From NCBI RefSeq assembly GCF_001881565.1, contig NZ_MPDJ01000002.1:482599-546598 (forward strand): a DNA stretch of 64,000 nucleotides, in the 5' to 3' direction. This DNA comes from Eisenbergiella tayi. GTDB lineage: Bacteria; Bacillota; Clostridia; Lachnospirales; Lachnospiraceae. A model generated the notes under the pieces. That model did no database searches. It saw only the letters and a list, made by a program, of their open reading frames with translations, and was not told the DNA's origin. The translations under genes and the position numbers were made by a program. Of this stretch, positions 53,843 to 62,605 are shown one piece after another (position 1 is the first letter of the stretch; the number at the start of each line of letters is the position of its first letter).

Positions 53843-54919
53843 TTACTCAAAATATACTGTTTTCCCGCTCTTAGCCGCTTCATATATCGCTTCCAGAATC
53901 TGTGTTACGACAAGCGCCTGCTCGGGCTTGACTGTAAGGGGTTCTCCGTTCACAACAGCGTTGTAAAAGATCCTCTGTTCCACATCATCAGCCTTCTCCG
54001 CAGCCCCGTCAAAAAAGGCTACGCCGCCTGCGCTGAAATCAGGTGTTTCCACACACTGCCTGCCATACTCCACCTTGTTGATACGCAGGCCGTCCGCCAT
54101 ATCGGCACCGGCTTTGGTACCGCAGAGGCTGGTCTGTGCCTCTCCAACATCCAGGCTGTTGATGGCCCATGAGGATTCCAGCACGATAGTGGCTCCGTTT
54201 TTCATTTTGATGAATCCAAAAGCGGAATCTTCCACCGTAAACTTCTCCGGATCCCAGTCTCCCCAGGCATTTCCTGTCTCCGTCTGATCCGCCAGCTTGC
54301 GGAACACGGATCCTGATACGGACTCAGGCTCATAATTGTCCATCATCCACAATGTCAGATCCAGCGCATGGGTTCCGATATCGATCAGCGGCCCGCCGCC
54401 CTGTTTTTCCTCGTCGATAAAAACACCCCAGGTGGGAACGGCCCTTCTGCGGATAGCATGGGCTTTCGCATAATAAATATCACCCAGATCGCCGTTTGCG
54501 CAGGCACGTTTCAGGTACTGGGAATCCGGCCTGTAACGGTTCTGGTAGCCAATGGTGAGGATTTTTCCTGTCTCTTTGGCTGTTTCCACCATTTCTTTGG
54601 CTTCCGCATAAGTTTTTGCCATGGGCTTTTCACACATTACATGCTTGCCGGCCTTCAGCGCGGCAATCGTGACAGGCGCATGGGCATTATTGGGAGTGAG
54701 GACATAAACCGCATCCAGATCCTCTTTTATCAGCTCCTGATAATCCGTATAAACTCTCGCATCAGGCGTGCCATACTCTTCCTTTGCCTTGACCGCACGT
54801 TCCTCTATCAGATCGCAGAACGCCACAGCCTCAAAATTTCCGTTTCTTTTTATTGCAGGAAGGTGCTTTCCGTTCGCGATTCCCCCACATCCCACAATTC
54901 CGATTTTCATTGTTTTCAT
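53843..54919 (-). CDS. Gfo/Idh/MocA family NAD(P)-dependent oxidoreductase
   Basis: Dehydrogenase of 358 residues. The Rossmann nucleotide-binding motif is IGIVGCGGIANGKHLPA at the start, followed by the EKP catalytic lysine motif HVMCEKPMAKTYAEA and a second conserved GGGPLIDIGTHALDLTLW (Asp/His). The family oxidises or reduces sugars, inositols and their derivatives at one carbon. Order in the cluster (right to left): epimerase, dehydrogenase, epimerase, dehydrogenase, epimerase. AAAGGA precedes the ATG. Confidence 0.9.
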   Translation of the reverse strand: MKTMKIGIVGCGGIANGKHLPAIKRNGNFEAVAFCDLIEERAVKAKEEYGTPDARVYTDYQELIKEDLDAVYVLTPNNAHAPVTIAALKAGKHVMCEKPMAKTYAEAKEMVETAKETGKILTIGYQNRYRPDSQYLKRACANGDLGDIYYAKAHAIRRRAVPTWGVFIDEEKQGGGPLIDIGTHALDLTLWMMDNYEPESVSGSVFRKLADQTETGNAWGDWDPEKFTVEDSAFGFIKMKNGATIVLESSWAINSLDVGEAQTSLCGTKAGADMADGLRINKVEYGRQCVETPDFSAGGVAFFDGAAEKADDVEQRIFYNAVVNGEPLTVKPEQALVVTQILEAIYEAAKSGKTVYFE

Positions 54920-54961
54920 GCTCTGTAAATCCTTTCTTCCTTTTTCCGGCCTGCTGCTTTC

Positions 54962-55723
54962 TTATTCCATCATACTTCTGAGACAGCAGATACTTTTTTT
55001 CATATTTTCCATCGGGCTGCCGAAAATATGGCTGTCCTGCTCCACTACAAGCCACTGAGCGCCGCACTCCTGCGCCTTTTCCGCAATCGCCTTAATATCC
55101 TGCACACCGTCTCCCACGGCAACCAGCTTCACTTCTCCATCCTGGATGAAGTCCTTAATATGTACGAGAGGACACCGCATCCGGTATTTCTCCAGATACG
55201 CCAAAGGATCTTCTCCCGCCACTTTTATCCAGCAGGTATCCAGCTCGGTTTCCAGATCCTCCGGGCTCTGGGATGCGTAAAGCTCATCCAGGGGAGTTTT
55301 CCCATCTGCTGTTTTCTCAAATTCGAACCCATGATTGTGATACAGAAGCTTCATTCCGTATTTTCTGCATTCCGCCGCAATCACCGGAATCGCTGCCAGA
55401 AATTCTTCATATCTGTTGCCGCCGTACCTGCGATCCTCTGAAATGCTGGGAATGGCCACGTAACTGCAGCCGATGCTGTGATACGCCCTGACCGTATTCT
55501 CCAGATCCTTATCAAATTCATCAAAAGGCACATGAGCCCCGATAGGAGTCAGACCCGCCTCATCAAGCCATCCTTTGATCTCATCAGGCGTTCTTCCGTA
55601 GAGTCCGGCAAGCTCCACCCCGTCATACCCCAGCGTTTTCAGCTGCTTCATTGTTCCGGCAAAATCAGCGCCGGCTTCTTCCCGCACGGAGTATACCTGT
55701 GCGGCAATTGGCATTTTTTCCAT
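54962..55723 (-). CDS. Sugar phosphate isomerase/epimerase-fold protein
   Basis: TIM-barrel protein of 253 residues. Sequence features include IAAQVYSVREEAGADFAGTM at the N-terminus, KLLYHNHGFEFE (metal-binding region), ELDTCWIKVAGEDP and LVHIKDF. It is of the hydroxypyruvate isomerase/xylose isomerase-like superfamily and probably binds a divalent metal. It is flanked by two dehydrogenases. GAGGGA precedes the ATG. Confidence 0.86.
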   Translation of the reverse strand: MEKMPIAAQVYSVREEAGADFAGTMKQLKTLGYDGVELAGLYGRTPDEIKGWLDEAGLTPIGAHVPFDEFDKDLENTVRAYHSIGCSYVAIPSISEDRRYGGNRYEEFLAAIPVIAAECRKYGMKLLYHNHGFEFEKTADGKTPLDELYASQSPEDLETELDTCWIKVAGEDPLAYLEKYRMRCPLVHIKDFIQDGEVKLVAVGDGVQDIKAIAEKAQECGAQWLVVEQDSHIFGSPMENMKKSICCLRSMME

Positions 55724-55750
55724 AAGATTTCCCTCTTCTTCTATAGATTA

Positions 55751-56800
55751 TTATTCTTCAAAGCTTATTACCTGGTTCTTATCTGCCGATTCGAAAATGG
55801 CTTCCATGAGACGCATTACCCGCATGACCTCATCCAGCTTGATCCGGCTTTCCTGTTTCTCCTCCAGCACGGCCATCACGTTCTGATAGAATTCCCGGAT
55901 ATCGCCGGATACTTTTGGCAATTCTTCCGTGTAGATGCTGTCCTCTCTTCTGGGCGCCATGGTTTTGGTCAGGCCCGCAGCGGTAATAACGGGCACCACA
56001 TCCTTCTCATCCGTACCGTTTGCACGGACAATACGTCCATTCATGCTCCAGTCCTCGATCAGCGCGCTGCCGTCCGCCCCAAGCACGTACCATCTGGGAA
56101 GCTGGATAAAATTGCTGGTTCCCACTTCCACAAAGATATGAACGCCGTTGGCAAATCCCAGATCCGCACTAAACCCGTCATCCACAAGCTGATTGGTCAC
56201 ATGTGTAACTGTGGCATATACGGTGTTCAGTTTTACGCCGGGATAAATAAGCATCGCCTGATCCAGCAGATGAACGCCCCAGTCCAGAACCATTCCTCCG
56301 CCATGTTCCTTTTCCTGCCGCCAGTCCCCGGGAATTCCCCTGGAACCGTGTACCCTGGATTCAATCCGAAAAACCTCCCCCAGTTTTCCTTCCTCCAGAA
56401 TTTTCTTTACGGTCAAAAAGTCCTCGTCCCACCGGCGGTTCTGATGAACGGTCAGGAAATTTCCCGTTCTTTCCGCTGCATCCATCATTTCCTGCAGATC
56501 CTTGGAGCTGAGTGTCACCGGCTTTTCCGAAACCACGTTTTTCCCTGCTTCCAAAGCTGCTATGGCCACACTTTTATGTACGTCATTAGGAGCGGCGATC
56601 AGTACCAGATCCACCTGCGGATCTGCGAGCAGCTCCTCCAGTCCTGAATAAACTTTAACGGAAAGGGTTCCGGCATACTCACGCCTTTCCTCTTTAATGT
56701 CCCAAATACCGGCCACTTCCAGATCTTCCAGATCCTTAATCAGATTGTAATGCCAGCCGGCCATACCGCCGAATCCAACCATTGCTATTTTATGCTTCAT
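55751..56800 (-). CDS. Gfo/Idh/MocA family oxidoreductase, possibly 3-keto-glycoside type
   Basis: Dehydrogenase of 349 residues. Rossmann motif IAMVGFGGMAGWHYNLI, catalytic lysine in VVSEKPVTLSSKDL, and TVHQNRRWDEDFLTVKKI and GGGMVLDWGVHLLDQAM further on. The QNRRWDEDF stretch and the DWGVHLLDQ motif bring to mind the group that includes DgpA, the 3-dehydrogenase of intestinal C-glycoside degradation; this resemblance is from memory and not proven. GGAGGGG precedes the ATG. Confidence 0.88.
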   Translation of the reverse strand: MKHKIAMVGFGGMAGWHYNLIKDLEDLEVAGIWDIKEERREYAGTLSVKVYSGLEELLADPQVDLVLIAAPNDVHKSVAIAALEAGKNVVSEKPVTLSSKDLQEMMDAAERTGNFLTVHQNRRWDEDFLTVKKILEEGKLGEVFRIESRVHGSRGIPGDWRQEKEHGGGMVLDWGVHLLDQAMLIYPGVKLNTVYATVTHVTNQLVDDGFSADLGFANGVHIFVEVGTSNFIQLPRWYVLGADGSALIEDWSMNGRIVRANGTDEKDVVPVITAAGLTKTMAPRREDSIYTEELPKVSGDIREFYQNVMAVLEEKQESRIKLDEVMRVMRLMEAIFESADKNQVISFEE

Positions 56801-56829
56801 AATATTTCCCCTCCGGCCTGTTCTATTAT

Positions 56830-57801
56830 TTAAGCCCAGAACATATTTCCCTTATCTTCGTAAATCAGCACATTCTTCAGGAACTGAATGGCCTTCAGCA
56901 GCCCTTCCCTGCCGGACATCAGGCTGTCTTCATGCTCGATACTGATAGCATAGTCGTATCCCGCCAGACGCAGCTCTGAAATAATTGCTCTCCAGTACTC
57001 TTCCCCATGTCCGTATCCCACAGCGCGGAAGATCCAGGAACGGTTCAGCTCATTCCCATAATGTTCCGTATCCAGTACCCCGTTCAGCGCGGTATTGATG
57101 GAATCCACCTTCGTATCCTTAGCGTGGAAATGGTACAAAGCCCCGGCCTTTCCAAGCTCACGGATACATGCACAAGGGTCCATTCCCTGCCAAATCAGAT
57201 GACTGGGATCAAAATTGGCCCCGATTTCCGGTCCGACAGCTTCCCTGAGACGCAGCAAAGTTTTCGTGTTATAAACACAGAAGCCCGGATGCAGCTCCAA
57301 TGCGATTTTGTGAACCCCATGCTCTCTGGCAAATGCTGCTTTTTCCTTCCAGTACGGGATCAGAACCTCATTCCACTGATATTCCAGAATCTGTGAAAAG
57401 TCATCCGGCCATGGGCAGGTCACCCAGTTGGGCACTGCATCCTGAGGGCTTCCTCCGGGACATCCTGAAAAAGTATTTACCACCGGTACCCCCAGCTTTT
57501 CAGCCAGCAGGATAGCGTTTGTCAGATCGTCGTCAAAAGATTTGGCAATGGCCTTGTCAGGATGCACCATATTGCCGTGGCTGCTGAGTGCACTGATTTC
57601 CAGGCCGTATTTGTTCAGGGTATCCATAAACGCTTTCCGCTTTTCCTCATCTGCCAGCAGCTCTGCCGCATCACAATGAGCCTTACCCGGGAAGCCCCCG
57701 CATCCGATTTCCACCATCTGTACCCCATTTTCGGAAAGGAATTTACATGCGTCATCAAATGACAGGTCTCCCAATGCTACTGTTAAAGTCCCCAATTTCA
57801 T
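56830..57801 (-). CDS. Sugar phosphate isomerase/epimerase-fold protein, metal-dependent
   Basis: TIM-barrel protein of 323 residues and first gene of the cluster. Metal-site residues are easily seen: E in IALELHPGF, D and H in ANFDPSHLIW, H in YHFHAKDTK, E in AISIEHEDS. It is the type seen with inositol, hexuronate and 3-keto-sugar pathways. I place the start at 57801 (MKLGTLTVA) because AAGGAG lies upstream; an earlier in-frame GTG at 57825 has none. The AraC gene upstream on the same strand is separated from it by a terminator. Confidence 0.87.
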   Translation of the reverse strand: MKLGTLTVALGDLSFDDACKFLSENGVQMVEIGCGGFPGKAHCDAAELLADEEKRKAFMDTLNKYGLEISALSSHGNMVHPDKAIAKSFDDDLTNAILLAEKLGVPVVNTFSGCPGGSPQDAVPNWVTCPWPDDFSQILEYQWNEVLIPYWKEKAAFAREHGVHKIALELHPGFCVYNTKTLLRLREAVGPEIGANFDPSHLIWQGMDPCACIRELGKAGALYHFHAKDTKVDSINTALNGVLDTEHYGNELNRSWIFRAVGYGHGEEYWRAIISELRLAGYDYAISIEHEDSLMSGREGLLKAIQFLKNVLIYEDKGNMFWA

Positions 57802-57896
57802 TTTTTTATTCTCCTTGTAATCCACTTTTATTTATAGGAAAGACTGTCTTTCCTGTCTGTCAGTCTCACGGGAACCGCGATCTGACAAAGACATTA

Positions 57897-57935
57897 TAAA
57901 AAAAACAGCAGGGGAATGATAGGATTCCTCTGCTG
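57897..57935 (-). terminator. Terminator after the AraC/cupin regulator
   Basis: CAGCAG(A/G)GGAAT arms (57906-57935) form a stem of about 12 bp with one G-T pair, followed on the minus strand by eight T residues. It isolates the regulator transcript from the epimerase cluster that begins about 95 bases further on. Confidence 0.85.
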
Positions 57936-57959
57936 AAAGCACATATGATTCTGCTGATT

Positions 57960-58790
57960 TTAATTTTTAATTACTTCTAAAGGCGTGCATCCATAGAACC
58001 TCCGGAACATCCTTCCGAAGTTGTTATAGTCTGAAAATCCCACCGCGTCGGCTACCTCCGCTGCGGTATAAAAATCCCCCTTTTTTAACAGATGCATGGC
58101 CTTTTTCAGACGTATTTCATTAATATACTGAAGCGGGGGCATCCCCATGCTTTCCTTAAATAAATGGTTGAATCTGTCTTCACTCAGATGGAGCAGATCC
58201 GCCAGCTCCCTGTTGCTGATGGCTTCCGTATAATGCTGCTCAATATACTGATTTACCGTATTGAGCCGCTCCAGCTTCTTTCTGCGCTTTAAGCTGTCGC
58301 TGTTCGAAAGCATTTCCTGTACATAATTGCGCGACAGATAGGTTATTATCTGCAGCAGGCCGCCTTTGCAGGCCAGCTTATAGCCGATGTCCTTTTTCTC
58401 ATTTTCTTCATAGATCCGGTGCATGATCCGCCCAATTTCCGCATCTTTCTTGATCCAGGGCTGAAAAAGGATATTCTTGTCCGCCAGTTCCTCCGACAAT
58501 GCTTCCATTTCAAAGATCATTACAAGAACCTCCACCGGACTTCCGTAACAGTAGCCGGCATGGATCACATTGCTGTTGGCTATTACCAGATCTCCTTTTT
58601 CCCCCGGAATTTCCTGCTGATCCAAAAGGAATTTTGTCCTGCCTGAAACCACATAATGCAGCTCGATGTGCTCATGCCAGTGAGGTGAAAAATACCATCT
58701 CTTTTCATGAACCCGGTTGATATGCAGCTGAATGGGAAACTCCTTGTCATTCAGGATCTTTTTCTCATAAAACTTTAATTCCTTTTCCAT
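57960..58790 (-). CDS. AraC-family regulator with cupin sensor domain
   Basis: Soluble regulator of about 276 residues. The N-terminal cupin (WYFSPHWHEHIELHYVVSGR, residue ~25) is a sugar-binding sensor; the C-terminal HTH pair is at about 180-275 (ISNRELADLLHLSEDRFNHL, then TAAEVADAVGFSDYNNFGRM). It starts at the ATG at 58790 with AGGGGG seven bases upstream. Placed directly upstream of the dehydrogenase/epimerase cluster, it is the likely regulator of that pathway. Confidence 0.9.
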   Translation of the reverse strand: MEKELKFYEKKILNDKEFPIQLHINRVHEKRWYFSPHWHEHIELHYVVSGRTKFLLDQQEIPGEKGDLVIANSNVIHAGYCYGSPVEVLVMIFEMEALSEELADKNILFQPWIKKDAEIGRIMHRIYEENEKKDIGYKLACKGGLLQIITYLSRNYVQEMLSNSDSLKRRKKLERLNTVNQYIEQHYTEAISNRELADLLHLSEDRFNHLFKESMGMPPLQYINEIRLKKAMHLLKKGDFYTAAEVADAVGFSDYNNFGRMFRRFYGCTPLEVIKN

Positions 58791-58964
58791 CTCTGTGCCC
58801 CCTGGTACCATCCTCCCATAGTATAAGAAGCTGTCCCCGATAAAAGTATGTTTTTACCATTATAGCATATAATTCTGCTGTTTTTAAGAGGGGATGTTAA
58901 TTTCCGGATATGCAGATATTCAGCCGCTGCTGACCGTAATACAGTCCGTCCGAAGCGGAAATAT

Positions 58965-59735
58965 TTATTTTATTTCCCTATTTTTTTTCAAGATCACAAT
59001 ACCATATATCCCCAGCATAAGATATACGATAAGACTGGCAATAAATGCGAGCGGCGGATATTCGCTTTCCAAAGTAAAGCAAAAGGGAATGCCGCAGAAA
59101 TCTATAAAGGTGTGAAGAATAATTGGTACCCACAGGTTTCTGGTTTTACAATATACCGCCCCGAAATAAACACCTAATGCCGCCGCCCACAATATTTTAC
59201 ACATAATTATTCTGACAGGAAGATGCATTGCACCAAAAGCATGGCCTGCGCCAAATAATACAGATGTACACAGAACAGCATACAGTGCCGCATTTCTATT
59301 TGATTTTAATAACTTTTCAATGATATTCTGTAACAGGCCCCTTAAATAGAGCTCTTCTATTATGCCAACCCCTATGTAATAAACAATCCCTTCTATAATT
59401 ACACGCAGAGCAGAAGGAGTATTATTCAACGGCCAGAGTTCTGTAATGAGCGTTACCGTTACTGCTGCTGTGGCTGCGGCAGCTGGCAGTCCATACTTCT
59501 TTAATCCGCCACAAATCCCGTTAAGTTCAAGCCCAAAGTGCCAGGATGAATTAACAAAATTTCTCCAAAGCCAGCAGAGAAAAAATGCAAACAGGAAATT
59601 TGTCATTAATGTAAAGTATATGGGATTTATATCCGCTATGTTTATATCGGGCAATAATGCTGCCGGTAACCCTGTCAGCTCCATAAAAGCCATTATAACT
59701 GTCAGGACGAGTGCTGTAGTCAGGGATTTTTTCAA
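58965..59735 (-). CDS. CPBP family intramembrane protease (second copy)
   Basis: Integral membrane protein of about 256 residues with eight predicted helices. Motif 1 is IIEELYLRGLLQN (EExxxR), motif 2 GAGHAFGA, motif 3 LHTFIDFCG. The start is TTG at 59735 (LKKSLTTALV) with AAGGAG eight bases upstream; the frame extends to 59804 without a site. It is adjacent to SUKH and DUF3990 genes, which fits the known association of CPBP proteins with immunity, but no bacteriocin is seen. Confidence 0.85.
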   Translation of the reverse strand: MKKSLTTALVLTVIMAFMELTGLPAALLPDINIADINPIYFTLMTNFLFAFFLCWLWRNFVNSSWHFGLELNGICGGLKKYGLPAAAATAAVTVTLITELWPLNNTPSALRVIIEGIVYYIGVGIIEELYLRGLLQNIIEKLLKSNRNAALYAVLCTSVLFGAGHAFGAMHLPVRIIMCKILWAAALGVYFGAVYCKTRNLWVPIILHTFIDFCGIPFCFTLESEYPPLAFIASLIVYLMLGIYGIVILKKNREIK

Positions 59736-59906
59736 AGTATCGTCTCCTTTAAATGAATGCGGTAAAATACAAAGCTGCCTTACTCCTGATACCCGAAGTG
59801 CCATCCTTCTATTATATTAAAATCAGTCCAACAAAAACTCAAACTCCCGAAATATCAAATTATCCTTAAAATCAAAGATGTCCAGGGAACGCTCTCCTTT
59901 TCTCTT

Positions 59907-60428
59907 TTACTGATTGGCAGTTGAAGAGCTATTAATTATTGCCTTAAGCGTATCATCAGAGCATAAACATATTTCCTGCCTAATCTCGATAGGTTTCTTC
60001 TGATTGATTTCATATAGTTCCTGAATCATATCCGGAATACCATCGCGGAACTGTATCAGACAGCTTGCATGATATCCATGCCATGCATATGCGATTGGCT
60101 GGGGTCTGAATTCTGAGAAGAAACATAATACTGCTGCCTTACACCTCATTATAGAATCTTCTTCGATTTTCCCTTTATTGATACGCATCATCAGGTCGTA
60201 TTCCTGTCCGGCAGGAATATCTGCATAAGCGTACCCATGGAGGAAATACAGACAATTTTCAGCATTCCGGCATTTGCGGAAATTATCCACCAATTGAGGA
60301 TCCACATGATATTGTATACAGTTTGCTTCTATTTCAGGAATCAATACGTTACGAGAAAATTCCGGATGGAATCGTGCCCAAAGAATCAGTTTGCGGTCCT
60401 GGATTCTTGAATCTTCATGAGCTAACAT
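59907..60428 (-). CDS. Unknown protein next to the SUKH gene
   Basis: Soluble protein of about 173 residues (MLAHEDSRIQDRKLILWARF...). It is rich in aromatic residues and cysteines (RCKAAVLCFFSEF, AWHGYHASCLIQF), has no signal peptide and matches no family I recognise. The ATG at 60428 has GAGGTG six bases upstream. Its position on the same strand as the SUKH protein and DUF3990 cassette suggests it belongs to a conflict or immunity neighbourhood. Function not assigned. Confidence 0.6.
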   Translation of the reverse strand: MLAHEDSRIQDRKLILWARFHPEFSRNVLIPEIEANCIQYHVDPQLVDNFRKCRNAENCLYFLHGYAYADIPAGQEYDLMMRINKGKIEEDSIMRCKAAVLCFFSEFRPQPIAYAWHGYHASCLIQFRDGIPDMIQELYEINQKKPIEIRQEICLCSDDTLKAIINSSSTANQ

Positions 60429-60516
60429 TTGTTCACCTCTTACAGTCAATGTGACTTTTCATCAAATGCACATCCGTTCTGATTTTCACTTCATTCCGTT
60501 TCCTGATAAGCTGGAA

Positions 60517-61065
60517 TTAATTACTTTTATCTTCTCCCCGAATTTTCATGTTTTTCCGTTCTTCCAGTTCTTCAATCTGCTTCATTAAACAATCTGAAAA
60601 TGTTCCCTCAACAGGTACTGCTTCACCTGTTGTATAATAATCAAGAAGGACAATGTTATTATCTTTGTCAAAACAAAATATCTCATCGCCATTTCCGACT
60701 ATGGATAAAAATGGTATATAGTCTGTAAAGCCGTCATCATGTAACTCTTTCGTTTTTTTACGTATGTCCAGAAAATCCGGTATTTCATCTGCGATTCCAT
60801 AAACAATGATTCCACGGCAGAAGGACCAGAAGGGTCCTATGTCATACTGTTTAGCCCGCGGCCATATTTCTTCCCGAACCTCCATGTAAAGACCGCCTAA
60901 CGGAGACATGGTAAATTCCCTGAATTCTGCGGGAAGCTTTATTTTATATTGGCTTTCAAAATCTTTCACATCTTTTTCAGACGGCTCATTTCCCATGCAG
61001 GCTACGACTTGATAGGTCTGTTTGTCGTAGCTGTGAAAATAATCATAAACTTCTTTTAATGCCAT
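60517..61065 (-). CDS. SMI1/KNR4 (SUKH) family protein
   Basis: Protein of about 182 residues with the SUKH pattern: SEKDVKDFESQYKIKLPAEFREFT near residues 30-55, GGLYMEVRE, and FLSIVGNGDEIFCFDKDN near 125. SUKH proteins are common bacterial immunity proteins against contact-dependent and polymorphic toxins. The ATG at 61065 has GGGAGG seven bases upstream. No toxin of the polymorphic type is in the window, so it may be an orphan immunity gene. Confidence 0.83.
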   Translation of the reverse strand: MALKEVYDYFHSYDKQTYQVVACMGNEPSEKDVKDFESQYKIKLPAEFREFTMSPLGGLYMEVREEIWPRAKQYDIGPFWSFCRGIIVYGIADEIPDFLDIRKKTKELHDDGFTDYIPFLSIVGNGDEIFCFDKDNNIVLLDYYTTGEAVPVEGTFSDCLMKQIEELEERKNMKIRGEDKSN

Positions 61066-61177
61066 GGCTGTACCTCCCTTGATAAATTGCAATTTTAATT
61101 AGACTATATATTGGGGATAGGATGTCTTCTTATTTGTTTGTTTTGATATTCTATTTTAAGAAAATATATACTTAAAT

Positions 61178-61399
61178 TTATTCATTTAATTTATTTGTAT
61201 TATATTCCACTTTTAATTCCTCCGCCAAATATTCATCACTCATACAATGCATATCGGAAACACCCTCACTGATAAGCCGATAGACCTCTGAGTGATAAAA
61301 GAAAGCTAAAGCATCATCTAAGGAAATACTCATATTCGAGGCAAAACATTCTATCACACGGGCATATTTTTTCTGAAGCAAAATAGGATTCGCAGTCAT
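61178..61399 (-). CDS. DUF3791-like protein, downstream copy
   Basis: Small protein of 73 residues (YARVIECFASNMSISLDDALAFFYHSEVY...ISEGVSDMHCMSDEYLAEEL). The pattern of an N-terminal helix, a central hydrophobic helix and the D-xx-M-S-D-xYLAEEL end fits DUF3791. It overlaps the DUF3990 gene as ATGA. With the copy at 61866 it flanks the presumed toxin gene. Confidence 0.75.
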   Translation of the reverse strand: MTANPILLQKKYARVIECFASNMSISLDDALAFFYHSEVYRLISEGVSDMHCMSDEYLAEELKVEYNTNKLNE

Positions 61400-61869
61400 A
61401 TCTGTTCACTCCCTTCAAAATGCAGGTAATTCTCTATGGCATTTTCTGTACGAAGGCAAATCTGCATATTAGGTTTTTCATAACGGAGGCGGTTAATAGC
61501 TTCCGATTTATCAATCAGTCCATCAAAATATAGTTCAACCGTATTAAACACCTTATCATTCGCCACGCCGCCCATCACAATATCATAATCAGATACATCT
61601 TTCCCGCTGCGGCAGGTCAAGATAAAATCCAACCATTCTTCGGAATAAGAATTAAATTTTAATACTTTTAGATCATCATATGCTGTCTCATTAAATTCAT
61701 AACGTGACACAATGCCATTTTTACCGCGGCGTATGAACTTTCCACACCATTTTACAGCCTGATCATAAATCGGAGTTGTATAAAAACCAAGTCCAAAGTC
61801 CACATTAGGCCTGGAGTGTTTTAAATCCGGGCGGACAATCTCCATATAAGAACCATGATAAATAATCAA
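61396..61869 (-). CDS. DUF3990 protein, predicted ADP-ribosyltransferase-like toxin
   Basis: Protein of 157 residues. YHGSYMEIVRPDLKHSRPNVDFGLGFYTT is the DUF3990 opening (H-G near the N-terminus and a G-x-G-F-Y-T-T turn), which resembles the ADP-ribosyltransferase fold; the middle contains ...YDIVMGGVANDKVF and a late YEKPNMQICLRTE. Members are suspected toxins; the enzyme reaction here is inferred from fold resemblance. It overlaps both neighbours by four bases, so the three genes are tightly coupled. Confidence 0.75.
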   Translation of the reverse strand: MIIYHGSYMEIVRPDLKHSRPNVDFGLGFYTTPIYDQAVKWCGKFIRRGKNGIVSRYEFNETAYDDLKVLKFNSYSEEWLDFILTCRSGKDVSDYDIVMGGVANDKVFNTVELYFDGLIDKSEAINRLRYEKPNMQICLRTENAIENYLHFEGSEQI

Positions 61870-62105
61870 ACTTCCACCCCCTTTTCTTTCATCAATTCTA
61901 TAATATCATTTACGATATATTCTTTGCTTTGCGTATGCAGTATTTCATATTCAGGCACTATATACCCTTTAAGAATATCACTCTTTTCTGTCAAAGCCTT
62001 GTAGACTTGTTCAGCGTCTGCACCAAGTTCAGAAGCGATACTTTCGATGCAAAATATAACGAATTCTAACTCTTTAGCATCTTTTATAATTCCTTTTAAG
62101 TACAT
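61866..62105 (-). CDS. DUF3791-like protein, upstream copy
   Basis: Small protein of 79 residues (ELEFVIFCIESIASELGADAEQVYKALTEK...). It has the DUF3791 helix pattern and a C-terminus YIVNDIIELMKEKGVEV. It is the first gene of the three-gene cassette and could be the antitoxin or an adaptor for the DUF3990 protein. It overlaps DUF3990 by four bases. Confidence 0.75.
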   Translation of the reverse strand: MYLKGIIKDAKELEFVIFCIESIASELGADAEQVYKALTEKSDILKGYIVPEYEILHTQSKEYIVNDIIELMKEKGVEV

Positions 62106-62571
62106 TTACTGCACCTCCATAACTCATATGCTTTTACAATCTCCATCACTTAGTCCCTTGTAAGCAGCCTGATTACTAATTCTGTCCTTTTGATATTACG
62201 AATTAGCATATGTTTCAACCACTACAAAAAAGGGCAAAACACAGACAATCTCCCATTTCATAATATTTAACCTGTGTTTCAAATCCTTTCTATCATTCAG
62301 TTGGCTTACTCTTATGATATTTTATTGTTTCATCTGCATTAAACAAATATAAATACATTCATTTGTTTCAATATATCAGAGAATCAATAATTCTTCTATT
62401 ATTGATTCTCTGATAGTTTTGTTAATTTTGAACTTTCACTCTTTTACATTCTTAAAATATTCTTTTATAATATAGCTCATTATCCTTTGATAATCATTCT
62501 TCCACAAAACAATGACTTTTTCACAATATTTTGAATTTTGTTTTTCACTCACAATACCGCAGGGCTTATAC
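62106..62571. other. Gene-free region between the DUF3791 cassette and the CRISPR array
   Basis: About 466 AT-rich bases without a supported gene. It should contain the promoter of the leftward cassette, but no consensus was recognised. The hairpin at 62376-62413 is its only strong structure. Confidence 0.4.
62376..62413. terminator. Perfect 16-bp hairpin
   Basis: TCAGAGAATCAATAAT and its exact complement with loop TCTTCT form a 38-bp palindrome. On the plus strand it is followed by a T-rich run (TAGTTTTGTTAATTTT). No plus-strand gene precedes it, so it could instead be a remnant or a regulatory stem. Confidence 0.45.
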
Positions 62572-62597
62572 AAAAAAATCCCTGGATTTCTCCAGGG
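62572..62597 (-). terminator. Terminator of the CRISPR transcript
   Basis: CCCTGG/CCAGGG 6-bp stem with loop AGAAAT (62580-62597), followed on the minus strand by ATTTTTTT. It begins nine bases after the last repeat unit and shows that the array is transcribed leftwards. Confidence 0.8.
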
Positions 62598-62605
62598 GCG
62601 AACTT

